Source: Actinoplanes sichuanensis (GTDB lineage Bacteria > Actinomycetota > Actinomycetes > Mycobacteriales > Micromonosporaceae). Taken from it: DNA of 64,000 nucleotides. The DNA lies in NCBI RefSeq assembly GCF_033097365.1, contig NZ_AP028461.1, forward strand, positions 11,869,501-11,933,500. The letters run 5' to 3'. Both the position numbers and the translations under genes were made by a program. Position 1 is the first letter of the stretch; the number at the start of each line of letters is the position of its first letter. Under the pieces are notes generated by a model that was not told the origin of the DNA, ran no database searches, and saw only the letters and a list, made by a program, of their open reading frames with translations. Positions 50,873 through 59,044 of the stretch are shown piece by piece.

Positions 50873-52910
50873 CGTCGACTCCTCTGCGTCTCGGCACCGT
50901 CTCCCATTCGAGAGCGGTGATGCGTTCGAGCAGGCGACCGCGGAAGGCGGAGCGGAACGGCACACCGTCGTCCCCCTGCCAGTCACGGGTGAAGACATGG
51001 ATGGAGGTGATCGTCAGGGCCGGTGCCGTGCCCGGGACCGCGCCGGCCAGTTCCTCGATCAGCCAGTCGGCCAGGACGGGATCGGCGGCGGCGATGTCGA
51101 GCCAGCCGTACAGGGTGTTGCGAAGTCGTTCGTCGCGATCCGGCTCCCGGAACAGGTTGCACAGCGCGGCACCCGGCTCCAGGGAGTTCTCCCGCGCGAT
51201 TCGGATGGCGTCGGTGCCGGCGCGGGTGAAGGCCGTGAGACCCACGATGAACGCAGGGGAGTCCTGTTCGGTGAGCCAGGCGAACAGCCGGGCCAGTACC
51301 GCAGGCCGGATCGCCGGCCGTTCCCACAGCTTCAGGACGGCATCAACCAGGGCGCGCTCGCCGAGGCCGGTCTCCCGTTCGGCCAGATTCCGGATCCGGG
51401 TCAGTGCGAACTCGGGATAGACGTCAGCGAACGGCCCGGCACATACCTCGGCGACCACCTTGCAGAGGTGGTAGCTGCGAGATCCGGCCGCCCACCGATA
51501 GAGGCGGAGCCGTACCGGGGCACCGATCTCGGCACTGAGCGCGGCAGCGGTCAGCAGCAGCACCAGGACGGGCCGCAGGTGGAATCGCGGCGCCCACTGG
51601 TTCGTCAGCGGGATCAGGTACGAGATGTCACGGTGCCGGCGCATGATGCCGAGCACCGCGGTGGCGACGGCCTCGGCGACGATCGGTCTCCGGACCGGGA
51701 AGGTGGCGAGGCTGTCCCGGAACGCCTCATGGAAGGATGCGGCGCGGTCGGTCAGGAAGTGGTCGATCACCGCCGCGGCGTAGGCCGGTCGCCGGAACCG
51801 CAACCGACCGCTCGGGTCGGCGGGCTCCACGCCGATCCCGTCGGTGAGTTCCCGGACTCCCGGAGAGGTGATGTCGTGCCCCTGCGGGGCGACACCACCC
51901 AGGCCGTCGCGCAGCGCTTCGGCGAAGTCGAGGACGTTTGTCGCGGGCATGTTCTCCAACACCGCGACGGACAGCAGGAACAGTCGTCGGATCATCTCCG
52001 GGTTCGCTGGGAACCAGTTGGTCAGCTCGGTCTCCCACTGTTGGAAGCCGCCGCACACATCGTCGATGACCAGGTCCAGCCACCCGGGTGTGTCCGGGGT
52101 GCCGCCCTGAGTCCCGATGACACCTTCGATCAGGTCGGCCAGTCGCATCGCCTCTTGCGGTGCGGCCCGCCGGAGCAACTCCCGGATCCGGCCGTCGTCC
52201 AGCAGCGCCCGCAGGTTCCGGCCCGGAGCCCGCGACTGCAGTTCCTTGATGAGCACCGCCCGGCCGTCCGGAGCATGCACAGTCAGGACGTTGCCGGCCA
52301 TGGTTCCGTCGAGCCGCTGCCAGTCCGCCGCCGTCACCACGATCACCAAGAACGACTCCCGCGCGGGCAACCCGGCGGTGTAATCGCTGAGCTGTTCGCT
52401 GAAGTCCGTGGCGGCCGGCTGCCCTTCGGGATAGATGAACAGGAAGCCGGTCCGGTGGCCGGCGGGCAGATCCGAGGCGGTGAACTGGGTCGGCTGAGCG
52501 GGGTCCCAAGCCGGAATCTCCTGGAGGGGGAGTCCAAGGCGGCCCAGTATCCCGATGGCCGCGGTGCGCCTACCACTGCGCGGCTCGCCGATGAGTACGA
52601 GGTGGTGGTGCCTGCGCAACACCTGCTCGGCGCCCGCCTCGTCGAGGGTCTGCCGGAAAGCGGTGAACCGTCTTCCCACCAGGGCGTTCAGGGTACGTGT
52701 GACACCGTCCGCGTCGAGTGACCGGGCGTTGCGCAGGCGTGTCAGCTTTTCGTTGAAGTGCTGGTGCATGCCTCCGTACACGGTCGAGGCGACCTGACCG
52801 CTGTTGTCCGGGGCATCGATCGGCTGAGGCTCCAGCTCCTCGACGTCGGTGGTCGACTGTTCCTCGGCGGGTTCCGGCACCGGCTCCGGTTCTTCGTCGG
52901 CGGCCATCAT
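50856..52910 (-). CDS. STAND-like NTPase with N-terminal shared motif and degenerate P-loop
   Basis: A 684-residue cytoplasmic protein. Residues 1-32 are acidic; 33-50 is APDNSGQVASTVYGGMHQ, the motif that also ends the cyclase-like protein. The nucleotide-binding region follows: HLVLIGEPRSGRRTAAIGIL (108-116) aligns with a P-loop GEPxSGKST but has Arg in place of Lys and Ser. LVIVVTAADW is a likely Walker B-type strand. About 400 residues of helical C-terminal region with no named repeat follow. ATG overlaps the cyclase stop (ATGA). This looks like an actinobacterial STAND/NLR-type switch; if the P-loop is inactive it may bind without hydrolysing. Confidence 0.72.
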   Translation of the reverse strand: MMAADEEPEPVPEPAEEQSTTDVEELEPQPIDAPDNSGQVASTVYGGMHQHFNEKLTRLRNARSLDADGVTRTLNALVGRRFTAFRQTLDEAGAEQVLRRHHHLVLIGEPRSGRRTAAIGILGRLGLPLQEIPAWDPAQPTQFTASDLPAGHRTGFLFIYPEGQPAATDFSEQLSDYTAGLPARESFLVIVVTAADWQRLDGTMAGNVLTVHAPDGRAVLIKELQSRAPGRNLRALLDDGRIRELLRRAAPQEAMRLADLIEGVIGTQGGTPDTPGWLDLVIDDVCGGFQQWETELTNWFPANPEMIRRLFLLSVAVLENMPATNVLDFAEALRDGLGGVAPQGHDITSPGVRELTDGIGVEPADPSGRLRFRRPAYAAAVIDHFLTDRAASFHEAFRDSLATFPVRRPIVAEAVATAVLGIMRRHRDISYLIPLTNQWAPRFHLRPVLVLLLTAAALSAEIGAPVRLRLYRWAAGSRSYHLCKVVAEVCAGPFADVYPEFALTRIRNLAERETGLGERALVDAVLKLWERPAIRPAVLARLFAWLTEQDSPAFIVGLTAFTRAGTDAIRIARENSLEPGAALCNLFREPDRDERLRNTLYGWLDIAAADPVLADWLIEELAGAVPGTAPALTITSIHVFTRDWQGDDGVPFRSAFRGRLLERITALEWETVPRRRGVDDGVAV

Positions 52911-53719
52911 CGGTCCCGCGAGCCCTGGTGCATGCCGCCATGCACGGTCGCGGCGACCTGACCGCTGTTGTCCGGGGCGTGCACGACCGTGCCGGGTCCG
53001 GGCTGCCTGGCGGGTGCGGTGCCGGTACCGGACGGGGTGGAGGGCGGTGGGGTGAGGTCCGGGAGGCTGAGCAGGTTGCCGGACGGCTGCGGGACGTACA
53101 GCCAGGCACGTTGCTGGAACTGCTTACCCTCGACGACCGCGGGCACCTCGATCAAGTGATCCGGGTGCACCCCCGCGTAACCCTGGGCGACGACGTCCCC
53201 GTACACGCGGTCGGAGATGATCGCGGCCACGAAGGTCACCTGCGGGCTGGCCGCGGCGAGGATCGCCCGGACCGGTTTGGAGTCCAGCAGACGGTGGGTG
53301 TCGTTGCGAGCCACACCGTTTCCACCCAGGTACGGGTTCTCGTGCTCCTTGACCGGTCCGACGTTGAGGCTGACCCGCAGCCGGATCTGCGGCTCGGAGG
53401 CGCGCCGCTCGTGGTTGTGGGCGGACAGCATCCGCTGCAGTTCCGGCAACAGCGGGTGGAGGAGGTACGGCAGAACGCGAGTGGGCAGGCCGATCGCGAA
53501 GCCGTCGCCGGTCGACCCGAAGAACGACGGCTGGTCCCAGAGATCGGCTCGGCCGATGGCGTCGAACGCGTCCCGGACGAGTTGGGGGATCAGCCCGCTG
53601 ATCGACTGGTGCAGGCGGCCCGGGGTCTTGGTGTAGTCCTTGGCGTCGACCGCGAGGACGGCCCGGTACGGCGGAAGGTCCTCGGAAGTCACGAACGGTG
53701 TGCCGGTTTCCGTGGTCAT
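52907..53719 (-). CDS. Class III nucleotidyl cyclase-like protein with C-terminal shared motif
   Basis: A 270-residue protein. Residues 18-205 match the class III cyclase fold as found in actinobacterial conflict loci: AVLAVDAKDYTK supplies the first metal Asp (Asp25), FFGSTGDGFAIGLP the second (Asp72), and LRVSLNVGPVKEHENPYLGG with ARNDTHRLLDSKPVRAIL the rear of the active site. A Pro/Thr/Gly linker (215-245) leads to a C-terminal APDNSGQVAATVHGGMHQ (248-265), nearly identical to the NTPase N-terminal motif. It may make a cyclic nucleotide sensed by the upstream Crp-like protein; activity is inferred from conserved aspartates only. Confidence 0.78.
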   Translation of the reverse strand: MTTETGTPFVTSEDLPPYRAVLAVDAKDYTKTPGRLHQSISGLIPQLVRDAFDAIGRADLWDQPSFFGSTGDGFAIGLPTRVLPYLLHPLLPELQRMLSAHNHERRASEPQIRLRVSLNVGPVKEHENPYLGGNGVARNDTHRLLDSKPVRAILAAASPQVTFVAAIISDRVYGDVVAQGYAGVHPDHLIEVPAVVEGKQFQQRAWLYVPQPSGNLLSLPDLTPPPSTPSGTGTAPARQPGPGTVVHAPDNSGQVAATVHGGMHQGSRDR

Positions 53720-53833
53720 CGGTTCTCCTTGACGTGATGCGGAAGGACGACGTCATCGTGCGGAGAACCGGCGGCGGGGAACTGCCCGCTGGTGGGCACA
53801 TCGGCAGTGATGGAAGTGACTGTCGGGTGTGCG

Positions 53834-54484
53834 TCAGAGCGCGGCGATCTCGCGCATCGCCGGCAGGTCGCAGATCTGGATCACGCCCCGACGAGTACGG
53901 ATGACCGCAGCGACGCGCAGCGCGGTCAGCTCCTCGACCACGGCGTTGCGTGACGCGCCGACGTAGAGGGCGACGTCCTGTTGTGACATCCGCACCGCGG
54001 TCCCGTCGGCGACGCGCAGCAGGGCGCGGGCAAGCCTGGTGCGAACCGGCAAGAGAGTGATCTCGCTGCGCTGGATGTCGGCCTGACGCAGTCGTTCGAC
54101 GGTGTAGACGGCGTATCCGGCGGCGACATGTGGCCGGCTAAGGAAGGCCCGGAAGTCGGCGGCCGTCACGAGTTGCGCCCGCACCCGGTTCATCGCGATC
54201 ACGGTGGCCGACCGGAATCCGCGGTCGAACGCCGCCATGTCGCCGAGCACGTCACCGGCGCCACGCAGAGTCAGGATGGTCTGTCGGCCGTCGTGCTCGG
54301 TACGGATGACTTTGACGGTTCCCTCGCGGATCGCATAGACATGCCGACCGGCGTCGCCTTGCAGGAAGAGGACCTGCCGGCTCAGGAAATGCACCGGAAC
54401 GCCGAGCGACAGCAGGTCGGCCCACGCCGGTTCGGGGAGGTGGTCGCTGAGGCGCCTGCTCACGAAGTCCCCGAAACCCGACAC
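53834..54484 (-). CDS. Crp/Fnr-family cyclic-nucleotide-type regulator
   Basis: A 216-residue regulator with an N-terminal cyclic-nucleotide-binding beta-roll (GVPVHFLSRQVLFLQGDAGR, GTVKVIRTEHDGRQTILTLR) and a C-terminal winged helix (MSQQDVALYVGASRNAVVEE). In the phosphate-binding cassette GDVLGDMAAFDRGFRSATVI the Arg-Ser pair is kept while the usual Glu is Asp, so binding of a cyclic nucleotide is plausible. It lies 114 nt upstream of the cyclase-like gene in the same direction, which suggests it senses that enzyme's product. I found no classic TGTGA-N6-TCACA site in the gap. Confidence 0.88.
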   Translation of the reverse strand: MSGFGDFVSRRLSDHLPEPAWADLLSLGVPVHFLSRQVLFLQGDAGRHVYAIREGTVKVIRTEHDGRQTILTLRGAGDVLGDMAAFDRGFRSATVIAMNRVRAQLVTAADFRAFLSRPHVAAGYAVYTVERLRQADIQRSEITLLPVRTRLARALLRVADGTAVRMSQQDVALYVGASRNAVVEELTALRVAAVIRTRRGVIQICDLPAMREIAAL

Positions 54485-54548
54485 GCACTCAAGGTAGTCG
54501 ATCGAATACCGAAAGCAACGCCTGTGGTGTGTGCCGGGATCGTCTCGG

Positions 54549-55487
54549 TCAGCGGGCGTGGTGTCCGTTCAGCCGGTGAGCGCGGAAGAAGCGCCAGATG
54601 ATCGGGGTCGCGTCGAGCACGCTCGGTACGTCCGAGTCCAGGTTCGGGGTGGTGCTCGGCCAGTCGTGGCCCAGGCCGTCGATCCGGAGGTGCTCCACCG
54701 CCGCGGCGCAGTGCTTCCACGTGTAGCGGGTCACCGTGGCGATCGGCGTCGAGGTCACCGGGGTGGCGGCGCACCCGTTGCGGCTCGCCCAGCCGGCCAG
54801 CCAGGTCGGGATCGGGGGCAGGCTCTTCGCGGTGCTGCCGTCGTACGGGATCGTGGTGTCGGCCGAACCGTGGATCTCCAGGACCGGGACCGGCCGGCGT
54901 GGCTCGCAGACACCGCCCTGCGGATAGAAAGCGCCACTGACCTGCGCCGACGCGGCGATCCGGCCGGACAGGCGGCAGGCCAGCACGCCCGCGAAGCCGC
55001 CGCCGTTCGACTTGCCGGAGACGTAGATCCGGGCCGGGTCGACACACAGCCGGCGCTGGAGTTGGTTCAACAGGTCGCTGGTGAAAAGCACATCGTCCAC
55101 ACCCGACGAGTATGGCGCGCCCTGGAACGACGGCTCACCGTCGTTGCCGATCGTGCCCTGCGGGTAGGCGACGATCGCGTCCAGCCGGTCCATCCGGGTC
55201 AGTTCCCGCTGGTACTCGCTGGTGCGGGTGCGCCCGTGGAAGGCCAGCACGACGGGGGTCGGCGTCCACCTGTGGTAGCCGGACGGGAGGTGCAGCAGAT
55301 AGGTGCGGGTGATGCCGCCACTCACCACCGTCTGGGTGGTCGTGGCCGCCGGGGCCTTCGTGCCGCAGCCGGTGGTCGGGACCGGCCGGTCGACGACACC
55401 GCGGTGCGCCGCCGAGGCGGGCTGACCCGCGACGACGGTCAGCAACATCAGGACGGCGGCCGGAATGGCGACTCTTCGTCCGAACAT
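54549..55487 (-). CDS. Secreted PHB depolymerase/feruloyl esterase-like alpha/beta hydrolase
   Basis: A 312-residue exported esterase. The signal peptide ends GQPASAAHRG. The fold shows LHLPSGYHRWTPTPVVLAFH, the nucleophile elbow VSGKSNGGGFAGVLAC (GxSxG), the acid in EIHGSADTTIPYDG and the histidine in GLGHDWPSTTP. The LpqC/esterase-PHB family includes polyhydroxybutyrate depolymerases and feruloyl esterases. The substrate is open; with the plant-glycan enzymes nearby, ester-linked wall decoration is possible. Cys pairs suggest disulphides. It is 64 nt upstream of the Crp-like gene and may be co-transcribed, but functionally looks separate. Confidence 0.85.
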   Translation of the reverse strand: MFGRRVAIPAAVLMLLTVVAGQPASAAHRGVVDRPVPTTGCGTKAPAATTTQTVVSGGITRTYLLHLPSGYHRWTPTPVVLAFHGRTRTSEYQRELTRMDRLDAIVAYPQGTIGNDGEPSFQGAPYSSGVDDVLFTSDLLNQLQRRLCVDPARIYVSGKSNGGGFAGVLACRLSGRIAASAQVSGAFYPQGGVCEPRRPVPVLEIHGSADTTIPYDGSTAKSLPPIPTWLAGWASRNGCAATPVTSTPIATVTRYTWKHCAAAVEHLRIDGLGHDWPSTTPNLDSDVPSVLDATPIIWRFFRAHRLNGHHAR

Positions 55488-55637
55488 GGGCGGTGGTCTC
55501 CTCTCTCGATGTGGCGCCCATCACTGTGCTCGGCCTCTGATCGAAGACCGCCGTTGTGTTCATTCTGTCGGGGTTCCGGAACTCTGCCGTACGCAGAAAT
55601 GTTTTGACCTGATCTGAGCCGGTGGAAGGCTCGGACG

Positions 55638-56549
55638 GTGACCACGTTCGCGTTGCAGGCGCAGCCTGCCGATGCCGCCTCCTGGCTGGCGCTCGCCCGC
55701 CGCGCCGAAGCCGCCGGATTCGACACCCTGCAGGCCGCCGACCATCCCGGATCGTGCGCCGCCCCCTACGTCGCCCTCGCCGCGGCGGCCGCCGTGACCA
55801 GCCGCATCACCCTCGGCGCCTACGTCGCGAACGCCGGCATCCGCGAACCGCTCCTGCTCGCCGCCGACATCGCCACGCTCGACGTCGTCTCCGGCGGACG
55901 CGCCCGTGCCGGCCTCGGCGCCGGCCACACCCCCGCCGAATGGCTCGCCGTCGGCCGCGAACGCCCGGATGTCCAGGCCCGCGTCGACCGCTGCCTGGCC
56001 GTCGCCGCAGCGGTCCGCGCCCTGCTCGACGGCGAGACCGTCACCGTGCACACCCCGCAACTCGACGTCCAGGACGCGCGACTCGACAAACCACGGCCGG
56101 TCCAGGACCGGGTCCCGCTGCTGCTCGGCACGTCGAACGCCCGGATGCTGCGCTGGGCCGGCGCGCACGCCGACATCATCGGCATGTCCGGGCTCGGCCG
56201 CACCCTCGCCGACGGCCATCAGCACGACGTCCGCTGGCGCCCCGATCAGATCGACGCCCAGATCGAGCAGGTCCGGCAGGGTGTCGAGGGGCGTGACTCG
56301 CCGCCTCCGGCGCTGGAGGCGCTGGTCCAGGTCATGACCATCACCGACGATGCGGAATCGGTCGCGACTCCGCTCGCTTCTGAGTTCGGCATGTCCGTTT
56401 CTGATCTGCTGGCCGCCCCGTACGTCCTGATCGGTACCGCGGCCGAGATCCGGGCGAGTATCGAGCGTCACGAGAAGCGCTGGGGGATCACCCGCTACGC
56501 GGTCCGGACCCCCGCCTTCGAGGCCGTCGAAGCCCTCGGCCTGCTCTGA
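55638..56549 (+). CDS. LLM-class F420-dependent oxidoreductase
   Basis: A 303-residue oxidoreductase resembling the TIGR03621 group of F420-dependent LLM enzymes: FALQAQPADAASWLALARRA, GFDTLQAADHPGSCAAPYVA, RITLGAYVANAGIREPLLLA and ASIERHEKRWGITRYAVRTP. GTG 55638 has GTGGAAGG upstream; homology begins at once. Substrate unknown. Stands alone. Confidence 0.86.
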   Translation: MTTFALQAQPADAASWLALARRAEAAGFDTLQAADHPGSCAAPYVALAAAAAVTSRITLGAYVANAGIREPLLLAADIATLDVVSGGRARAGLGAGHTPAEWLAVGRERPDVQARVDRCLAVAAAVRALLDGETVTVHTPQLDVQDARLDKPRPVQDRVPLLLGTSNARMLRWAGAHADIIGMSGLGRTLADGHQHDVRWRPDQIDAQIEQVRQGVEGRDSPPPALEALVQVMTITDDAESVATPLASEFGMSVSDLLAAPYVLIGTAAEIRASIERHEKRWGITRYAVRTPAFEAVEALGLL

Positions 56550-56562
56550 CGCCTTCCCTCCC

Positions 56563-56634
56563 GCTTTCGCGCGCCCGTTCCGCTTCGCGGTCCGGTCCGC
56601 TTTCGCGTGCCTGTTCTGTTTCGCGGTCCGGTCC
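56563..56634. repeat. 36-bp tandem duplication
   Basis: Two 36-bp units (56563-56598, 56599-56634) beginning GCTTTCGCG and ending TCGCGGTCCGGTCC, with four differences, and a partial third. They lie in the gap after the LLM gene. Confidence 0.85.
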
Positions 56635-56713
56635 GCTTCTCGCGGACCTCTCCGCCAACGCCAGGTCCGATTTTCGCTAGCGCCCGGCCGCGAGACACGC
56701 TTGGCTTCCCTTC

Positions 56714-57616
56714 ATGACCCCCGATTCGGTACGGCCATCGCGCGCCGCCATCACCGCGGCGACGGTCACGGTCGTCCTGTGGGCGTCCGCGTTCGTCGGT
56801 ATCCGCGCCGCGGCCCCGCACTTCTCCCCGGGTTCGCTGGCGCTGGGGCGGCTGCTCGCCGGAGCCGTCACCCTGCTGATCTTCCTGGCGATCAGCCGGC
56901 AGGGCCTCCCGCCGCGCGCCGCCTGGCCGGGAATCATCATCTCCGGGGTGATCTGGTTCGGTCTCTACATGGTCGCCCTCAACTGGGGCGAACAGCTGGT
57001 GGACGCCGGCACCGCCGCGATGCTCGTCAACGTCGGCCCGGCGATCATGGCCCTGCTCGCCGGCTGGTTGCTGCACGAGGGCTTCCCGCCGCGCCTGCTC
57101 GCCGGAATCGTCGTCTCGTTCATCGGCACGATCGTGGTCGGCTTCTCGATGTCCGGCGGCGGCCGCACGTCGATCCTCGGCGTCGTGTTGTGTCTGGTGG
57201 CGGCGGTCACCTACGCCGCCGGAGTGGTCGCCCAGAAGCCCGCCCTGAAACACGCCACCGCCCTGCAGGCCACCACGTTCGGCTGTGTGATCGGCGCGCT
57301 CGCCTGCCTCCCGTTCGCCGGCCGGTTGATCTCGGACGTGGCCGCCGCCCCGCTGTCGGCCACCCTGAACGTCGTCTACCTGGGCGTCTTCCCGACCGCG
57401 ATAGCGTTCACCACCTGGGCGTACGCGCTGGCCCGCACGACCGCCGGCAAGATGGGCTCCACGACATACGCGGTCCCGGCCGTAGTGGTCCTGCTGTCCT
57501 GGCTGATCCTGGGCGAGGTCCCCGGCTGGCTGACCCTGCTGGGCGGAGCCCTGTGCCTGGCCGGCGTGGCCGTCTCCCGCAGCCGCCCCACCCCCGCCCC
57601 GGTCACCTCCCGCTAG
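56714..57616 (+). CDS. EamA/DMT-superfamily transporter
   Basis: A 300-residue protein with ten predicted membrane helices in two EamA repeats. The first has VTVVLWASAFVGIRAAAPHF and FGLYMVALNWGEQLVDAGTA; the second has VVLCLVAAVTYAAGVVAQKP and TTYAVPAVVVLLSWLILGEV, ending GGALCLAGVAVSR. Such proteins export metabolites or amino acids; the substrate is unknown. ATG 56714 precedes the first helix directly. Confidence 0.92.
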   Translation: MTPDSVRPSRAAITAATVTVVLWASAFVGIRAAAPHFSPGSLALGRLLAGAVTLLIFLAISRQGLPPRAAWPGIIISGVIWFGLYMVALNWGEQLVDAGTAAMLVNVGPAIMALLAGWLLHEGFPPRLLAGIVVSFIGTIVVGFSMSGGGRTSILGVVLCLVAAVTYAAGVVAQKPALKHATALQATTFGCVIGALACLPFAGRLISDVAAAPLSATLNVVYLGVFPTAIAFTTWAYALARTTAGKMGSTTYAVPAVVVLLSWLILGEVPGWLTLLGGALCLAGVAVSRSRPTPAPVTSR

Positions 57617-58263
57617 CCGGTGCCTCCCGCGGGCGGGTGCCTCCCACCGCCGGTTCCTCCTCCCATAGGCGGGTCCGCCCCACCCCACCGCCGGTCCCTC
57701 CCACGGGCGGTCCCACCCCAGCCCACCCCACCCCAGCCCGGTCCGGCTGGTCGGTCCGGTACGGCCCTTTTTCAGTGCTGTCGGACGGTGCTTCGGGCAG
57801 CACTGACGACCAGCTTCTCGGCTCCGGGATCGGCCTGGGTTCGGGCGGCGGAAAATGTCGTACCCGGCGGGCAGGATCTGGGCATGACGGTTCTGGTTGA
57901 TGCGCGGGTTCTTCGGCTGGTCGGTGACATCGAGTGCCTGAGCTGGGAGTTCTCTCCACTGCCGGTGCCGCGCTGCCGGGGCGTCGGTGGTCGGCCGCGG
58001 GGCGGTGCGCGTTCGGGGGTGGTCCGTGGGTGTCGACATCGGGGCCGGGGGCTGCGTGTTTCGGGGTGCAGCCCCGGGCGCCGTGCCTGACATCAGCCGT
58101 GACGGGACGCGTGCCTGAGATCAGCGGCCGTGAAACCAGCCGTGCCTGAAACCCGGGGCCTTGCCTGAAACCCGGGGGCCTTGCCTGAAACCCGGGGGCC
58201 TTGCGTGAAACCAGGGGGCGGGGTCGATGCCTTTTGCGCTTGGTGGGGCGCGTGGCCGTACCG
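57617..58263. other. 647-bp gene-free region with repeats
   Basis: C/G-rich low-complexity DNA. The first 150 bp are degenerate CCCACCGCCGGT-type repeats. A short plus-strand frame from ATG 57884 (TVLVDARVLRLVGDIECLSW) has no family match and degrades. The last part holds the 20-bp tandem array at 58141-58220 and older copies upstream. I see no RNA gene. Confidence 0.6.
58141..58220. repeat. 20-bp tandem repeat, 4 copies
   Basis: Units of TTGCCTGAAACCCGGGGGCC at 58141, 58161, 58181 and 58201 (the two middle ones identical), preceded by diverged CGTGCCTGA(G/C)ATCAGC copies from 58082. No spacers, so a minisatellite and not a CRISPR. Confidence 0.9.
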
Positions 58264-58926
58264 CTAAAGCTGGTTTGAGCGGAGGTGCTGCAGGACGTCG
58301 GGGTACAGGCGGGTTTTGATCGTGCCGAGCGTCGGGCCGGCTTTGCCGGCCTGGGATTGAGCGAGGGAGATCGCGGTGGAGAGGACCGATTCGGCCGGGA
58401 CGGCCTGGTCGATGATGTGGCGTTCGGCGGCTTCCAGGCCGCCGTAACGGCGGGCGGTGACCATCGCCTCATGTGCGGTCTGCGGTGTGAGCCGGGCCTG
58501 GATCAGCGCGCTCATGCCGGGGGTGAAGGGCAGGTTGATGTCCGCTTCCGGCAGGCACCAGAAGCCGCGGTCGGCGCGCATGATCCGCAGGTCGTGGGCG
58601 AGCGACACCATGGCGCCTCCGGCGAACACGTGGCCCGGCATGGCGGCGACGGTCACCATGGGCAGCGTCAACAGGCGGGCGAGCAGTTCCTGTACGGAGG
58701 CGATGTACGTCCCCTGCTGATCGGCGTGCCCGACGAGCCAGTCGAGGTCGAGCCCCAGGCTGTAGTGCTTGCCGGTGGCGGTGGTCACGAGCGCGGCCGG
58801 GGACGGTGCCTTCTCGACCTCGTCGAGCAGGCCGTTGACGGCGGCGATCAGGTCGGGGTGCAGGCGGTTCTCGGTGTCGCCGAGGTCGAGGACATAGACG
58901 TCCTCGTTGCGGTCCAGGGTCGGCAT
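58264..58926 (-). CDS. Enoyl-CoA hydratase/isomerase family protein
   Basis: A 220-residue crotonase-fold protein. VLDLGDTENRLHPDLIAAVN opens the fold. ALVTTATGKHYSLGLDLDWL and AAMPGHVFAGGAMVSLAHDL form the oxyanion hole, and FWCLPEADINLPFTPGMSAL carries the Glu often used for catalysis. It is shorter than typical hydratases (about 260), lacking the C-terminal trimer helix. AAGGAGG precedes ATG 58926. An operator-like palindrome lies over its promoter. Hydratase versus isomerase cannot be told. Confidence 0.87.
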   Translation of the reverse strand: MPTLDRNEDVYVLDLGDTENRLHPDLIAAVNGLLDEVEKAPSPAALVTTATGKHYSLGLDLDWLVGHADQQGTYIASVQELLARLLTLPMVTVAAMPGHVFAGGAMVSLAHDLRIMRADRGFWCLPEADINLPFTPGMSALIQARLTPQTAHEAMVTARRYGGLEAAERHIIDQAVPAESVLSTAISLAQSQAGKAGPTLGTIKTRLYPDVLQHLRSNQL

Positions 58927-58940
58927 GGCAGGCCTCCTTA

Positions 58941-58956
58941 GTTACTGATGAGTAAC
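58941..58956. promoter_or_regulatory. TetR-type operator candidate upstream of the enoyl-CoA hydratase gene
   Basis: GTTACTGATGAGTAAC: perfect 6-bp arms and 4-bp centre, overlapping a TATGTT -10 on the minus strand and 14 bp before the start codon. Typical of TetR regulators of acyl-CoA genes; the regulator is not in the window. Confidence 0.55.
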
Positions 58957-59044
58957 ATAGCGGACCGGCCCCGGTTCGTCGATGGCCATGCCCTTCGGCA
59001 CAATGGGAGGGTTGGTTCGGCGGTGGCAACCCTCAGGAGGCACG

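Noticed and set aside
53720..53833. Crp-type operator (TGTGA-N6-TCACA) between the Crp-like and cyclase genes
   Set aside because: Only scattered GTGA/TCAC half-sites; no palindrome of the expected spacing.
57884..58090. Short plus-strand frame in the 647-bp gap
   Set aside because: First 25 residues look protein-like, then it becomes Arg/Gly-rich repeat sequence without family resemblance.
58082..58220. CRISPR array or small RNA gene
   Set aside because: 20-bp head-to-tail units without spacers; no promoter or stable RNA fold distinct from the repeats.
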